From Desulfoluna butyratoxydans (GTDB lineage Bacteria; Desulfobacterota; Desulfobacteria; Desulfobacterales; Desulfolunaceae): 64,000 nt of DNA. The stretch's first letter is position 1, and every line of letters starts with the position of its first letter. The stretch covers positions 120,873 to 184,872 of the forward strand of contig NZ_CAADHO010000012.1 in assembly GCF_900699765.1 (NCBI RefSeq), given 5' to 3'. Made by a program: the position numbers and the translations under genes. The notes beneath the pieces are model-generated. The model made no database searches. It had not been told where the DNA came from and saw nothing but the letters and a program-made list of their open reading frames with translations. Positions 1-8,971 of the stretch are shown here, one piece after another.

Positions 1-127
1 CCAGAAAATAGAAGGAGCGGACATCGGTTCTGCGGCTCGCATCGATGGCGGGCCGGATGGCCCCGACGTAGTTGCCGAGGTGGGGGGTTCCGGAGGTTTG
101 TATCCCTGTCAGTACGGTCTCTTTCAT
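1..127 (-). CDS. trpS: Tryptophanyl-tRNA synthetase, N-terminal end (partial)
   Basis: The reverse complement opens with ATG at 127 and reads MKETVLTGIQTSGTPHLGNY, followed by VGAIRP. This is the start of class I tryptophanyl-tRNA synthetase, with the G-x-Q-x-S/T-G-x-x-H-L-G-N-Y ATP-binding (HIGH-type) signature. Only about 42 codons are inside the window; the rest runs off the left edge. The enzyme charges tRNA-Trp in the cytoplasm. It lies just downstream of, and in the same direction as, the CCA/DHH gene, an order I recall from other Desulfobacterota (established knowledge, from memory). Confidence 0.9.
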   Translation of the reverse strand, partial: MKETVLTGIQTSGTPHLGNYVGAIRPAIDASRRTDVRSFYFL

Positions 128-330
128 CGCGTTCATCCTTAGGGTGGTGTCCCGCAGGGGGTGCGGAAAACCGGGTATCAATGCAGTCAATAAGGCGGCC
201 CCTTGGCGGGGTCACACGGTGTCTCTTTTTTAATCCTCAAGGCGGGGCTGGCCCACCGGGTGCCCCCCTTCTATGCCGGAAAAAAGGGGAAAGATCAAAC
301 GTCAATCGGTTTGCCTCGGGCGGGTCACCC

Positions 331-3000
331 CTATAGGTAACCGGCGGCAAAGGCCAGCTCGTCGTCTCTGTCCTTGAGTTGACCGTCGAGTTTGGCGGCC
401 AGGGTGTCTGCCAGGATCTCACCGTAGCGAGGTCCGGGTTTGAGGCCCAGGGTCTTGAGGTCACGGCCCCTGATGGACAGGGTAATGTGGCGGAGCTGGC
501 TCATGTAATGGGAGATGGATTTTTTGATGGCCTCGCCCTTTGATATGGCCATGACGTACAGGAGCAGCTCGGTCCTCAAGGGGGAGAGCTGCCGGTGCAG
601 GTCGCTGTTGGCGGCGGGCAGGCCGTGGGTGAGCCAGGTGTAAGCCCCCCTGGCATGGAATCGTTCCTCGGTGAGGATTTTTCGGTACTTCGGGGGCAGC
701 ATGAGGCGCCTTGCTACCACTTCGGAGACCTCCCGGTCGCACGGGGCCAGCAGGGTCAAAAAGTAGATGATCCAGCGTTCGATGGGTTCGTCCGTGTACA
801 TGAGGTCATGCCAGGCCAGGACTTTTTTTGCTTCGTCCAGCTGGTCGATGAGCTCGTTGTGCCGGGTGATGCCCGGGTGGATGATCTCCATGAGGCCCAG
901 GTCGAAAATCCGCAGGATGGACGGGATGGGGTTCTCCTCTTCCAGGATCTGACGGAACTCGTTGAAAACCCGAAGGCCCCCCAGTTCCCGGAACACGTCC
1001 AGGTGGATGGCGTTCTTGATCATCTCCCGGGTGACCTTGCCGATGGTGAACCCGAAGCGCTGCTCGAACTTGATGGCCCGGAACACCCGGGTGGGGTCCT
1101 CCACAAAACTCAGGTTGTGCAGGATCCGGATGCGTTTTTCCTTGATGTCCCGCTGGCCGTTGAAAAAATCGGTGAGGGTGCCGAATCCGTCCGGATCCAG
1201 GCGGATGGCCAGGGTGTTGATGGTAAAATCCCTGCGGTACAGGTCGAGTTTGATGGAGCTGGTCTCCACCTCGGGCAGGGCGGCCGGAGAGGGGTAGTAC
1301 TCCATGCGGGCCGTGGCCACGTCCACCTTGAACCCGTCGGGGAAGATGATCACCGAGGTGCCGAATTTGGTGTAGGTGTTGATGCGGGCCCCCATCATCT
1401 CGGCAAAGGCCTTGGCAAAGGTGATGCCGTCCCCTTCGATGACGATGTCGATGTCGTCGTTTTGCCTTCGCAGGAGAAGGTCCCGCACAAATCCGCCCAC
1501 CACAAAGACCCCGAAACCCATGTCGCGGGCAACGTGCCCGATCTGCTTGAGAAGGTCGAGGATCTCTTTGCTAAGGCGCTCCCGCATGAGGGAGACCACG
1601 GGTTTCTGTTTCGGGTAGTGGGGCGGAGCGCTGACTTCACTGCCTTCGGGGCGGGCGTGTTCCTTGCTGTAGACCAACAGGTTCAGCAGGTCCGTGCGGG
1701 TCACCACCCCTGCCACACGGTCGTTCTCCATAATGGGCAGGAGCCGCTGCTTGTCGCCGATGATGCGGTCCACCAGGGTGTTGAAGTCGGTGTCCGGGCT
1801 GGCCGTGGCCACGGAGGAGAACATAAAGTCCTGCACAGGGCAGGCTCCCAGGTTGTGGGAGAGGGCCCGTTCAATGACCTGGCGGGTGATGTAGCCCAAT
1901 AGCTGCTCGCTCTCGTCGTCAAAGGTGGTGACCACCAGGGCGTTGATGCTGTAGCGGGTCAGGAGCCGTGACGCCTCGGACAGGGGAAGCAGCGGTGCCG
2001 CGGTGATGGCCGGGGCGCTCATGAGGTGACGGGCCGTGCGGATGGGCTTGACCCGTGCGGCCAGCAGGGCACCGAGTCTCTCCTCCACCTGGGCCAGGGG
2101 CATGTTGCGGATGGAGGCCGAGGCGGCAAAGGGGTGCCCGCCCCCTCCGAGGTCGGATAAGATGGCCCCGCAGTCCACCTCGGGCAGGCAGCTTCGGGCC
2201 ACCACATGGATACGGTTTCCCATGCCGGCCAGGACGAAAAGGACCCCCAGGCTCTCCATGCGCATCATTTTCTGCACAAGGGTCGCCAGGTCCGGGATGT
2301 ACTCCTCCAGGGCCAGGGTGACCAGGGTGACCTCCACCCCGTTGATCATCCGTCGCTCGGACCGGTTCAGCATTTCGTTGATGAGGGCCACCTGGGCCGG
2401 GTCCAGCTCCTTTGCGATGAGGCTGGAGACGATGTCCAGATTGGCTCCCAGGGAGACGAGCCATGCCGCGGCCTCAAAGTCTTCCGGGGTGGTGGACGCG
2501 TAGGTGAAGGAGCCGGTGTCCTCGTAGATCCCCAGGCAGATGATGGTGGCCTCTTCCTTGGAGAGCTCGATGCCGCGCTCCCGGATGAGGCCGGTGAGGA
2601 TGGTGGCGGTGGCACCGGTGGGGCGGATGACCTCAAGGGCTCCGGACAGGGCGTCGGGCAGGTCGGTGTGGTGATCGTAAATGTGGATCTCCGGGGCCTG
2701 CTCATTGATGATGGCGGCCACCTCCCCTAAGCGGGAAAGATCCCGGGTGTCCACGAGGACCACCCGGCTGACCTGCTTGCCGGCAATGTCAGTGCTCCGT
2801 TTCATGTTGAACAGATAGAGCAGGGAGCTGATGAAAAAGTTCTTCAGGTTTTTTTTCTCTCCGGCATTGGGCAGGACCACCACGGAGCCGGGGTAGAGTT
2901 TGTGGGCGGCAAGCACCGAGGAGATGCCGTCAAAATCAGCGTTGATGTGGGTGGTGATGACGGTCAGGCCGTCCTGGCTGGTTGGGTTGGTTTCGTGCAC
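331..3000 (-). CDS. tRNA nucleotidyltransferase/poly(A) polymerase with DHH and CBS domains
   Basis: Large multidomain RNA enzyme of about 889 residues. In order: a DHH phosphoesterase domain (NADFDG near residue 20, DHH-type motif IYDHHTD), a DHHA1 domain ending in GGGGHPFAAS (about 200-310), a CBS pair (about 325-440), then a class II nucleotidyltransferase head (GGFVRD, DDIDIV, about 490-620) and a tRNA-binding tail. The architecture matches the CCA- or A-adding enzymes of delta-proteobacteria, so the role is adding or repairing tRNA 3' ends. The longest open frame begins with TTG at 3159, but I prefer GTG at 3000: AGGGGAG lies just upstream and the domain starts 15 codons later. It precedes trpS. 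Confidence 0.88.
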   Translation of the reverse strand: MHETNPTSQDGLTVITTHINADFDGISSVLAAHKLYPGSVVVLPNAGEKKNLKNFFISSLLYLFNMKRSTDIAGKQVSRVVLVDTRDLSRLGEVAAIINEQAPEIHIYDHHTDLPDALSGALEVIRPTGATATILTGLIRERGIELSKEEATIICLGIYEDTGSFTYASTTPEDFEAAAWLVSLGANLDIVSSLIAKELDPAQVALINEMLNRSERRMINGVEVTLVTLALEEYIPDLATLVQKMMRMESLGVLFVLAGMGNRIHVVARSCLPEVDCGAILSDLGGGGHPFAASASIRNMPLAQVEERLGALLAARVKPIRTARHLMSAPAITAAPLLPLSEASRLLTRYSINALVVTTFDDESEQLLGYITRQVIERALSHNLGACPVQDFMFSSVATASPDTDFNTLVDRIIGDKQRLLPIMENDRVAGVVTRTDLLNLLVYSKEHARPEGSEVSAPPHYPKQKPVVSLMRERLSKEILDLLKQIGHVARDMGFGVFVVGGFVRDLLLRRQNDDIDIVIEGDGITFAKAFAEMMGARINTYTKFGTSVIIFPDGFKVDVATARMEYYPSPAALPEVETSSIKLDLYRRDFTINTLAIRLDPDGFGTLTDFFNGQRDIKEKRIRILHNLSFVEDPTRVFRAIKFEQRFGFTIGKVTREMIKNAIHLDVFRELGGLRVFNEFRQILEEENPIPSILRIFDLGLMEIIHPGITRHNELIDQLDEAKKVLAWHDLMYTDEPIERWIIYFLTLLAPCDREVSEVVARRLMLPPKYRKILTEERFHARGAYTWLTHGLPAANSDLHRQLSPLRTELLLYVMAISKGEAIKKSISHYMSQLRHITLSIRGRDLKTLGLKPGPRYGEILADTLAAKLDGQLKDRDDELAFAAGYL

Positions 3001-3356
3001 GGGCTCCCCTTTTAAACGTCTGTGGTGGCCGGGAAGAGTGGAACCGGGGTTCCCGGCATGCGGGTTGCGGAAGGTGTTCACGGCCTGGGCTCGGGCGGCA
3101 ACCGGTTCCTGTTCTGGTCGTCGTTTTTGCGTCTTGTTCCCGGGTGTGCGAGAATGCAAAAGCCTTGAACACGGGTCACGCTGTGGGGGCGCGTCCGGTT
3201 ACGTGACCGGCGGCCTTGAAATCGCGCGAGAAATTTGTTTAGCTTCGCGGGTCGCGACGCGCATGAGCATGATATAACCAAGTGCCTTCGTCAGGTCAAG
3301 GCCGGTGCCGGGCGTCGGAGGCCTTTTCATATTTTTTCAGGAAGTGAGGACGTTTC

Positions 3357-4295
3357 ATGACAGAAGAACCGTATGTCTATCTTTTCGGGCCCGTGCCCTC
3401 CCGTCGCTTGGGCCTTTCCCTGGGCGTGGACTTGGTGCCGTCAAAGACCTGCTCTTTGGACTGTGTGTATTGTGAAAGCGGGGCCACCACAAAGCTTACG
3501 GTCAAGCGCTCCGCCCTGGTGCCGAAAGAGGCCGTGATGGCGGAAATCGATCGGTATCTCGCCACCCATGAACCCCCGGACGCGGTGACCTTTTCCGGGG
3601 CAGGGGAGCCGACACTCCATGAGAGCCTGGGGGAGATTGCAGATCACATCAAATCCCGCTGTCCCGGTGTCCGCGTGGTGCTGCTTACCAACGGTACCCT
3701 CTTTGACCGGGAGGATGTGAGGCGCGATGCGGCGCGGACCGATCTGGTCATCGCTTCCTTTGAAGCGTCGGGCAAAAAGGTGTTTCGCGCCCTGAACCGG
3801 CCCCATCCCTCCCTGGATCCCGAGGCCATGGCCGAGGGGCTTGTCACTTTCCGGCAGGAGTTTTCCGGCGAACTGTGGATCGAGGTCTTCATCGTGCCCG
3901 GCCTCAACGACGACGACGACGAGGTGGCGCGACTTGCCGAGGTGGTGAAACGCATCGGGCCGGACCGTGTGCAGGTGAACACCCTGGATCGCCCCGGCAC
4001 CGAGGCCTGGGTGAAACCGGCGGACCCGGAGCGGCTGAAAACCATTACCGAGGCCCTGGGCTCAGGGGAGGTCATCGGGGCGTACACCCCCCGTTCAACG
4101 GGCGGAGACAGCGACGCGGATGTGGGGTCACGGATTCTGGGGATGGTGAAGAGGCGTCCCTGCACGGCCGAAGATCTGGCCGAGAGCCTGGGCGTTCCGC
4201 AGGAACAGGTGGACGAGGCCTTGGAAACACTGACGCGCACAGGGCGGATCCAGCAGGAAACCCAAGCCCGGGGAATGTTTTACAAGCCCTTGTAA
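3357..4295 (+). CDS. Radical SAM protein, COG0731-like (GPVPSRRLG family)
   Basis: 312 residues. The N-terminal signature GPVPSRRLGLSLGVD is followed by the radical-SAM cluster C32-x3-C36-x2-C39. A GAGEPT motif and a typical SAM-barrel follow. The last ~60 residues look like a small winged-helix domain (RILGMVKRRPCTAEDLAESL). This family is distantly related to the wyosine enzyme TYW1, but bacterial members have no settled substrate, so the function is unknown beyond SAM-radical chemistry. Start ATG 3357 is preceded by a GAAGTGAGGA ribosome site. It stands alone, divergent from the CCA/DHH gene. Confidence 0.8.
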   Translation: MTEEPYVYLFGPVPSRRLGLSLGVDLVPSKTCSLDCVYCESGATTKLTVKRSALVPKEAVMAEIDRYLATHEPPDAVTFSGAGEPTLHESLGEIADHIKSRCPGVRVVLLTNGTLFDREDVRRDAARTDLVIASFEASGKKVFRALNRPHPSLDPEAMAEGLVTFRQEFSGELWIEVFIVPGLNDDDDEVARLAEVVKRIGPDRVQVNTLDRPGTEAWVKPADPERLKTITEALGSGEVIGAYTPRSTGGDSDADVGSRILGMVKRRPCTAEDLAESLGVPQEQVDEALETLTRTGRIQQETQARGMFYKPL

Positions 4296-4527
4296 AGCGG
4301 CGACAAACCAAAAATTGATTGATAAAATGGAGAAAAACATTTAATGAAATCATAACCGCGTTTTCGTTTCCTGAATTTCTGTCTCAGGAAAGATGGGGCA
4401 TGGCAGGCGGCCCTGCCGTGTTCCCAGGCCCATCCAACCAACCGCAAGGCCGTTTCGATGCCACACCCATGCCCGCGCCGGGCATGTTGATGCCAACCCG
4501 CTCTCCAGTTTTTGTAGGAGGTTGACG

Positions 4528-5736
4528 ATGCCTGTTTATCTCTGGGAAGGGAAGAACAGAAAAAACGAAACCCGTAAAGGGGAAATGGAAGCCCGCAGTG
4601 AAGAGGCGGTCCGAGCGAACCTCACGCGCATGCGCATTGTGCCGGGCAAGATCAAGCAGAAACCCAAAGATATCCTGGAGAACGTCACCTTCCTGCAGCC
4701 CTCTGTGAAGGAAAACGATATCATTGTTTTTGCACGGCAGTTTTCCACCATGATCGACGCAGGTCTTCCCATTATCCAGTGCCTTGAGATTCTGCTGAAT
4801 CAACAGGAAAATCCCACCTTTAAAAAGGTGATTAAGGAGATCAAAGGGGATGTGGAGGGGGGGCAGACCTTTGCCGCGGCCTTGAAGAAGCACCCGAAGC
4901 TCTTTGACGACCTGTTCGTGAACATGGTGGCGGCCGGAGAGGCAGGGGGTATCCTTGATATCATTTTGCGCCGTCTGTCCAACTACATGGAAAAGATGAT
5001 GAAGCTTAAGCGCCAGGTGAAGGGCGCCATGACGTATCCCATTGTCACCATGGTCATCGCCGTTTTGGTTGTGGCCGTGATCCTGGTGTTTGTCATTCCC
5101 TCTTTTACGACGATGTTTTCAGATTTTGGCGCGGCCCTGCCCCTGCCCACCCAGGTGGTCATCAACATGAGCGAGTTCGTCCGTGGAAAAATCCTGTACA
5201 TTCTGACCGGTATCGTGCTTGCGGTCATCGCTTATAAGCAGTTTGGCAAGACGGTGAAGGGGCGGAAGGTCCTTGACCGGACTTTTCTGAAAATTCCTGT
5301 CTTCGGGATTCTGATTCGAAAGGTGGCTGTCTCCAAGTTCACCCGCACCATGGGGACCATGCTCAACTCAGGCGTGGCCATTCTGGATGCCCTGGATATC
5401 GTGGCCAAGACCTCGGGCAACGTGGTCATCGAAGAGTCCATCTACGAGGTGCGTGCCGGAATCTCCGAAGGGCGCACCATGGCCGATCCCCTTGTCGAGA
5501 GCGGGATCTTTCCCTCCATGGTCTGCTCCATGATCGCCGTGGGAGAGTCCACCGGGGCCCTGGACACCATGCTGGAGAAGATCGCGGATTTCTACGACGA
5601 CGAAGTGGACCAGGCCGTGGAGAACCTGACGTCTCTCATTGAGCCCTTTATGCTGGTCTTTTTGGGAGTAGTGATCGGGGGGCTGGTCGTGGCCATGTAC
5701 CTTCCCATCTTCAAAATGGCAAGCGTTGTGGGCTGA
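4528..5736 (+). CDS. pilC: Type IV pilus / type II secretion inner-membrane platform protein
   Basis: 402 residues with the two repeated GspF/PilC domains (about 65-190 and 270-390), each beginning FARQFSTMIDAGLPI / FTRTMGTMLNSGVAI, and three hydrophobic segments (about 170-195, 220-240, 375-395). It forms the inner-membrane platform of the type IV pilus assembly ATPases. The open frame extends upstream to 4393, but ATG 4528 has AGGAGG at the right distance and begins with the family-typical MPVYLWEGKNRKNE. It overlaps the next gene by one base (TGATG), so the two are probably co-translated. No pilB, pilT or pilA is in the window. Confidence 0.92.
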   Translation: MPVYLWEGKNRKNETRKGEMEARSEEAVRANLTRMRIVPGKIKQKPKDILENVTFLQPSVKENDIIVFARQFSTMIDAGLPIIQCLEILLNQQENPTFKKVIKEIKGDVEGGQTFAAALKKHPKLFDDLFVNMVAAGEAGGILDIILRRLSNYMEKMMKLKRQVKGAMTYPIVTMVIAVLVVAVILVFVIPSFTTMFSDFGAALPLPTQVVINMSEFVRGKILYILTGIVLAVIAYKQFGKTVKGRKVLDRTFLKIPVFGILIRKVAVSKFTRTMGTMLNSGVAILDALDIVAKTSGNVVIEESIYEVRAGISEGRTMADPLVESGIFPSMVCSMIAVGESTGALDTMLEKIADFYDDEVDQAVENLTSLIEPFMLVFLGVVIGGLVVAMYLPIFKMASVVG

Positions 5737-7100
5737 TGGCCACGGGCGCCGTGGGAACTCCACCGGATCGCCGGGGACAGGGTGCGCGTGCAGGAGATAC
5801 GGAGTTTGTGCGGAAACTCCGGTGGCTGATGCTCGGACGGGCTCTGTTTGCCATGCTGACCCTTGGCGCCATCCTTGTCTATCGCGCAGGAGAGCGCCTT
5901 TCGTTTTTTGTGGAGCCCCTCACCTCCCTGTATGTGGTGGCGGGCTTCGTGTTTCTTGTAAACCTTCTTTACCTGGCGACCTTCCGATGGTTCCGGCATG
6001 AAGAGGCCTTCGGCGGGATCCAGATCTTCGGGGACGTCCTCGTCGTCTCCGCCATAGCCTACCTTACAGGGCTTCTCTACAGCCCCTTTCTCTTTCTCTA
6101 TCCCATTGTCATTATCTGCGGCACCATCATCCTGGGCCGCATGGGCGGGTATTTTACCGCAGGCGTCTCCTGTATAGCCTTTGGGGTGCTGGTGAATTTT
6201 CAGCACTACGGCATGTTGGCGCCTCCGGGCTTTGAGTCCTCTCCCTTTGCACAGGATTTTACCGGGCAGGTTGTCTTTTACCGGACCTCGGTGCTGTTTC
6301 TCGCATGCCTCGTCACCTGTCTGGTGAGCGGGTACATTGCCGAACAGGAGACCCGGGCCCGGGCGGACCTGGCGGTAATGGAAGAGCAGGTCAAGCGGGT
6401 GGAGAAGATGGCCATCATCGGAGAAATGGCAGCCGGTCTGGCCCATGAGATCAAAAACCCCCTGGCCTCCCTCTCCGGCTCCATCCAGATGCTCAAAGGA
6501 GAGAAAGGATGGGAGCCCCACCATGAAAAACTCATGGGGATTGCCGTGCGGGAAACCGCTCGGCTTTCGGGGCTGGTGACGGAGTTTCTCCTTTTTGCAC
6601 GGCCCGGCTCCGGCAGTCCGGTGCCCATTCTGGTGGCGTCAGTGGTGGAAGAGACCGTGGCCCTGCTGGAGCAGGACGCACGGTACGGGCACCATGTGGG
6701 GGTGGAGGTTCTGGTGGTGGAGGGCCTGACAGTCCGCATGGACCTGGGGCATCTGCGCCAGGTGATGCTCAACCTGTTGATCAATGCTGCTGAGGCCGTC
6801 CCAGACGGAGGAACCGTCATTGTGTCCGGCTACAGGCAGAACCGGAACGCAGTGGCGCTCTCCGTGAAAGATGACGGGGTGGGCATTGACCCGGACATCG
6901 TAAAGCACATTTTTGACCCCTTTTTTACCACCAAAAAAGAGGGCACGGGTCTGGGGCTTTCCATCGTTCACAGGCTCCTGGAAGAGAGCGGCGGCGGGAT
7001 TCAGGTTGTGAGCTGTCCCGGGGACGGGGCGGAGTTTCTGCTTTCGCTTCCCTGTGACCCCGGAGGCCCATCGCCCCGGGAACTTCGGGACCGCTGTTGA
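5736..7100 (+). CDS. pilS: PilS-like membrane sensor histidine kinase
   Basis: 454 residues. Four to six membrane segments fill the first ~190 residues (for example LGRALFAMLTLGAILVY). Next come HisKA (GEMAAGLAHEIKNPLASLSG, phospho-acceptor His in LAHEIKNP) and an HATPase_c domain with N-box NLLINAAEA, DDGVGI and GTGLGLS. Membrane topology and position directly behind pilC fit PilS, the sensor that controls pilin transcription through the sigma-54 activator PilR. Unusually, no pilR follows; lysS is next. The start overlaps the pilC stop. The symbol is by similarity and synteny; another kinase of the same class cannot be excluded. Confidence 0.75.
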   Translation: MATGAVGTPPDRRGQGARAGDTEFVRKLRWLMLGRALFAMLTLGAILVYRAGERLSFFVEPLTSLYVVAGFVFLVNLLYLATFRWFRHEEAFGGIQIFGDVLVVSAIAYLTGLLYSPFLFLYPIVIICGTIILGRMGGYFTAGVSCIAFGVLVNFQHYGMLAPPGFESSPFAQDFTGQVVFYRTSVLFLACLVTCLVSGYIAEQETRARADLAVMEEQVKRVEKMAIIGEMAAGLAHEIKNPLASLSGSIQMLKGEKGWEPHHEKLMGIAVRETARLSGLVTEFLLFARPGSGSPVPILVASVVEETVALLEQDARYGHHVGVEVLVVEGLTVRMDLGHLRQVMLNLLINAAEAVPDGGTVIVSGYRQNRNAVALSVKDDGVGIDPDIVKHIFDPFFTTKKEGTGLGLSIVHRLLEESGGGIQVVSCPGDGAEFLLSLPCDPGGPSPRELRDRC

Positions 7101-7341
7101 CAGCGGCAAATGAAATTGGTTAGGTTAGGGACCTTTGGTCGAATCGGGGCAAAGCTGTCTTGAAAACCGTCTGATTCGAGGGCGGAGGTGCGGCCCGTGC
7201 GGCCGGGGGCACCTGGGGACCAAAGCGGTTTCGAACCAGGAAATATCCGAAGCCTCGGCTTCTGAACATAATCTAATGATGATGCGACCGTAAAAAAATA
7301 TGCTGCGAATGGTTCTCCCTCTCCATACATGGAAGGGGCAA

Positions 7342-7380
7342 CCCCGGCATTGGATGTGCCGGGGCAGGGCTGTTTTTTTA
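7342..7380 (+). terminator. Hairpin with T tract ahead of lysS
   Basis: CCCCGGCA (7342-7349) pairs with TGCCGGGG (7357-7364) over a 7-nt loop. A T7 run follows at 7373-7379, eight bases beyond the stem. It could terminate the pilC-pilS transcript or act in the lysS leader. The gap between stem and T run makes it an imperfect intrinsic terminator. The rest of the 296-bp spacer 7101-7396 shows nothing else I recognise. Confidence 0.45.
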
Positions 7381-7396
7381 CGGGGCCATCAATAAA

Positions 7397-8902
7397 GTGA
7401 GCAGCAAAAGAATGAGCAAAGAAAGCGCACAGGACGTCGTTGAGCAGAGACGAGCGAAGAATGAAGAGCTGAAAGGGCGGGGCATCAACCTTTACCCCAA
7501 TGACCTGCGGGTAACCCATACTGTGGCCGATATCAAGGCCTTCATCGAAGCCGAGCCGGAGAACACCGGAGAAGAGGGAGCCGTCTTTACCGTGGCTGGC
7601 CGCATCATGGCCATCAACCGCATGGGCAAATCTTCTTTTGTCCGGTTCCGTGACCGCAGCGGCCTGATGCAGGCCTTTGTGGCCAAAGACAAGGTGGGGG
7701 ATGAGGCCTACGATCTGTTTAAAAAAATGGATATCGGCGACTTCCTCGGTCTGACCGGCACCCTTTTTAAAACCCGCACCGGTGAGTGGACCCTTCAGCC
7801 CACCTGCCTCTCCCTTGTGTGCAAGTCCGTGCGCCCCCTGCCCGAGAAATTCCACGGTCTCAAAGACCCGGAGAAACGTTACCGCCAGCGCTATGTCGAC
7901 CTGATCATGAACCAGGACGTCAAGGAGATCTTCCGCAGGCGCAGCCGCATGGTCCAGGCCGTGCGCGAGTTCCTCCTCGAGCGGGACTACCTCGAGGTGG
8001 AGACCCCCATGATGCAGCCCATTGCCGGCGGTGCGGAGGCCACTCCCTTTGTGACCCATCACCGCGCCCTGGATATGGACCTTTACCTTCGCATCGCCCC
8101 CGAGCTCTACCTGAAGCGACTGGTTGTGGGCGGGTTCGAGCGTGTGTTTGAGATCAACCGCAACTTCCGGAACGAAGGGGTGTCCACCCGGCACAACCCT
8201 GAGTTTACCATGATCGAATTCTACCAGGCCTACGCCAACTACGAAGACCTCATGGACCTCACCGAGGAGATGTTTGCCTATGTGACCGAGAAGACCACCG
8301 GGTCACCGGTCATCGAGTACCAGGGCAACACCATCGACTTCAGCAAGGCATGGCGACGTATTCCCCTCCTGGACTCCCTGGTGGAGATCGGCGGGGTGGA
8401 CAAAGAGATCCTGGACGACCATCAGGGCCTCCTGGCCTTTGCCGAGTCCAAGGGCATCCACATCACCAAGGCGGACCGCATGGGCAAGGTGATTACCAAG
8501 CTCTTCGATGAGCTGGTGGAACCCAACCTGATCCAGCCTACCTTCATCACCGGCTACCCCGTGGAGGTGTCTCCCCTGTCACGGCGCAGCGACGTCCACC
8601 CTGAGCTTACCGATCGCTTTGAGCTGTTCATTGCAGGCCGTGAGATCGCCAACGGCTTTTCCGAGCTTAACGATCCGGAAGACCAGCGCGACCGTTTCCT
8701 CCAGCAGGTGGCGGACAAGGAAGCGGGCAACGAAGAAGCCCACAACATGGACAGCGATTACATCGAAGCCCTGGAGTACGGGATGCCCCCCACGGCCGGC
8801 GAGGGCATCGGCATCGACCGGCTTGCCATGCTGCTGACCGACTCCCCGTCCATTCGCGAGGTGATTTTGTTCCCCTTGATGAAGCGGATTGAAAAGTCAT
8901 GA
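7397..8902 (+). CDS. lysS: Lysyl-tRNA synthetase, class II
   Basis: 501 residues, the usual length. An OB-fold anticodon-binding domain (about 60-170) is followed by the class II catalytic core with motif 1 (YLEVETPMMQP), motif 2 (FRNEGVSTRHNPEFTMIEFY) and motif 3 (GEGIGIDRLAMLLTD). It charges tRNA-Lys. GTG 7397 gives the longest frame; ATG 7412 (MSKESAQDVV) is an equally reasonable start, and neither has a strong ribosome site. An intrinsic terminator follows immediately. Confidence 0.95.
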   Translation: MSSKRMSKESAQDVVEQRRAKNEELKGRGINLYPNDLRVTHTVADIKAFIEAEPENTGEEGAVFTVAGRIMAINRMGKSSFVRFRDRSGLMQAFVAKDKVGDEAYDLFKKMDIGDFLGLTGTLFKTRTGEWTLQPTCLSLVCKSVRPLPEKFHGLKDPEKRYRQRYVDLIMNQDVKEIFRRRSRMVQAVREFLLERDYLEVETPMMQPIAGGAEATPFVTHHRALDMDLYLRIAPELYLKRLVVGGFERVFEINRNFRNEGVSTRHNPEFTMIEFYQAYANYEDLMDLTEEMFAYVTEKTTGSPVIEYQGNTIDFSKAWRRIPLLDSLVEIGGVDKEILDDHQGLLAFAESKGIHITKADRMGKVITKLFDELVEPNLIQPTFITGYPVEVSPLSRRSDVHPELTDRFELFIAGREIANGFSELNDPEDQRDRFLQQVADKEAGNEEAHNMDSDYIEALEYGMPPTAGEGIGIDRLAMLLTDSPSIREVILFPLMKRIEKS

Positions 8903-8909
8903 TAAGACG

Positions 8910-8945
8910 CCGTCGGCGGGGCAGAGCCCTGCCGACGGTTTTTTT
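8910..8945 (+). terminator. Intrinsic terminator after lysS
   Basis: CCGTCGGC at 8910 pairs with GCCGACGG ending at 8938, with an additional inner GC stem. A T7 tract follows at 8939-8945. It lies 8 bp after the lysS stop and separates it from the lol operon. Confidence 0.88.
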
Positions 8946-8971
8946 AATACCTCCTGTGAAACGATGGTTGA

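Noticed and set aside
595..2730. Long plus-strand frames opposite the CCA/DHH gene and similar antisense frames elsewhere (7001-8194, 12166-13212, 41536-42948)
   Set aside because: They are antisense shadows of GC-rich genes with clear protein families on the other strand.
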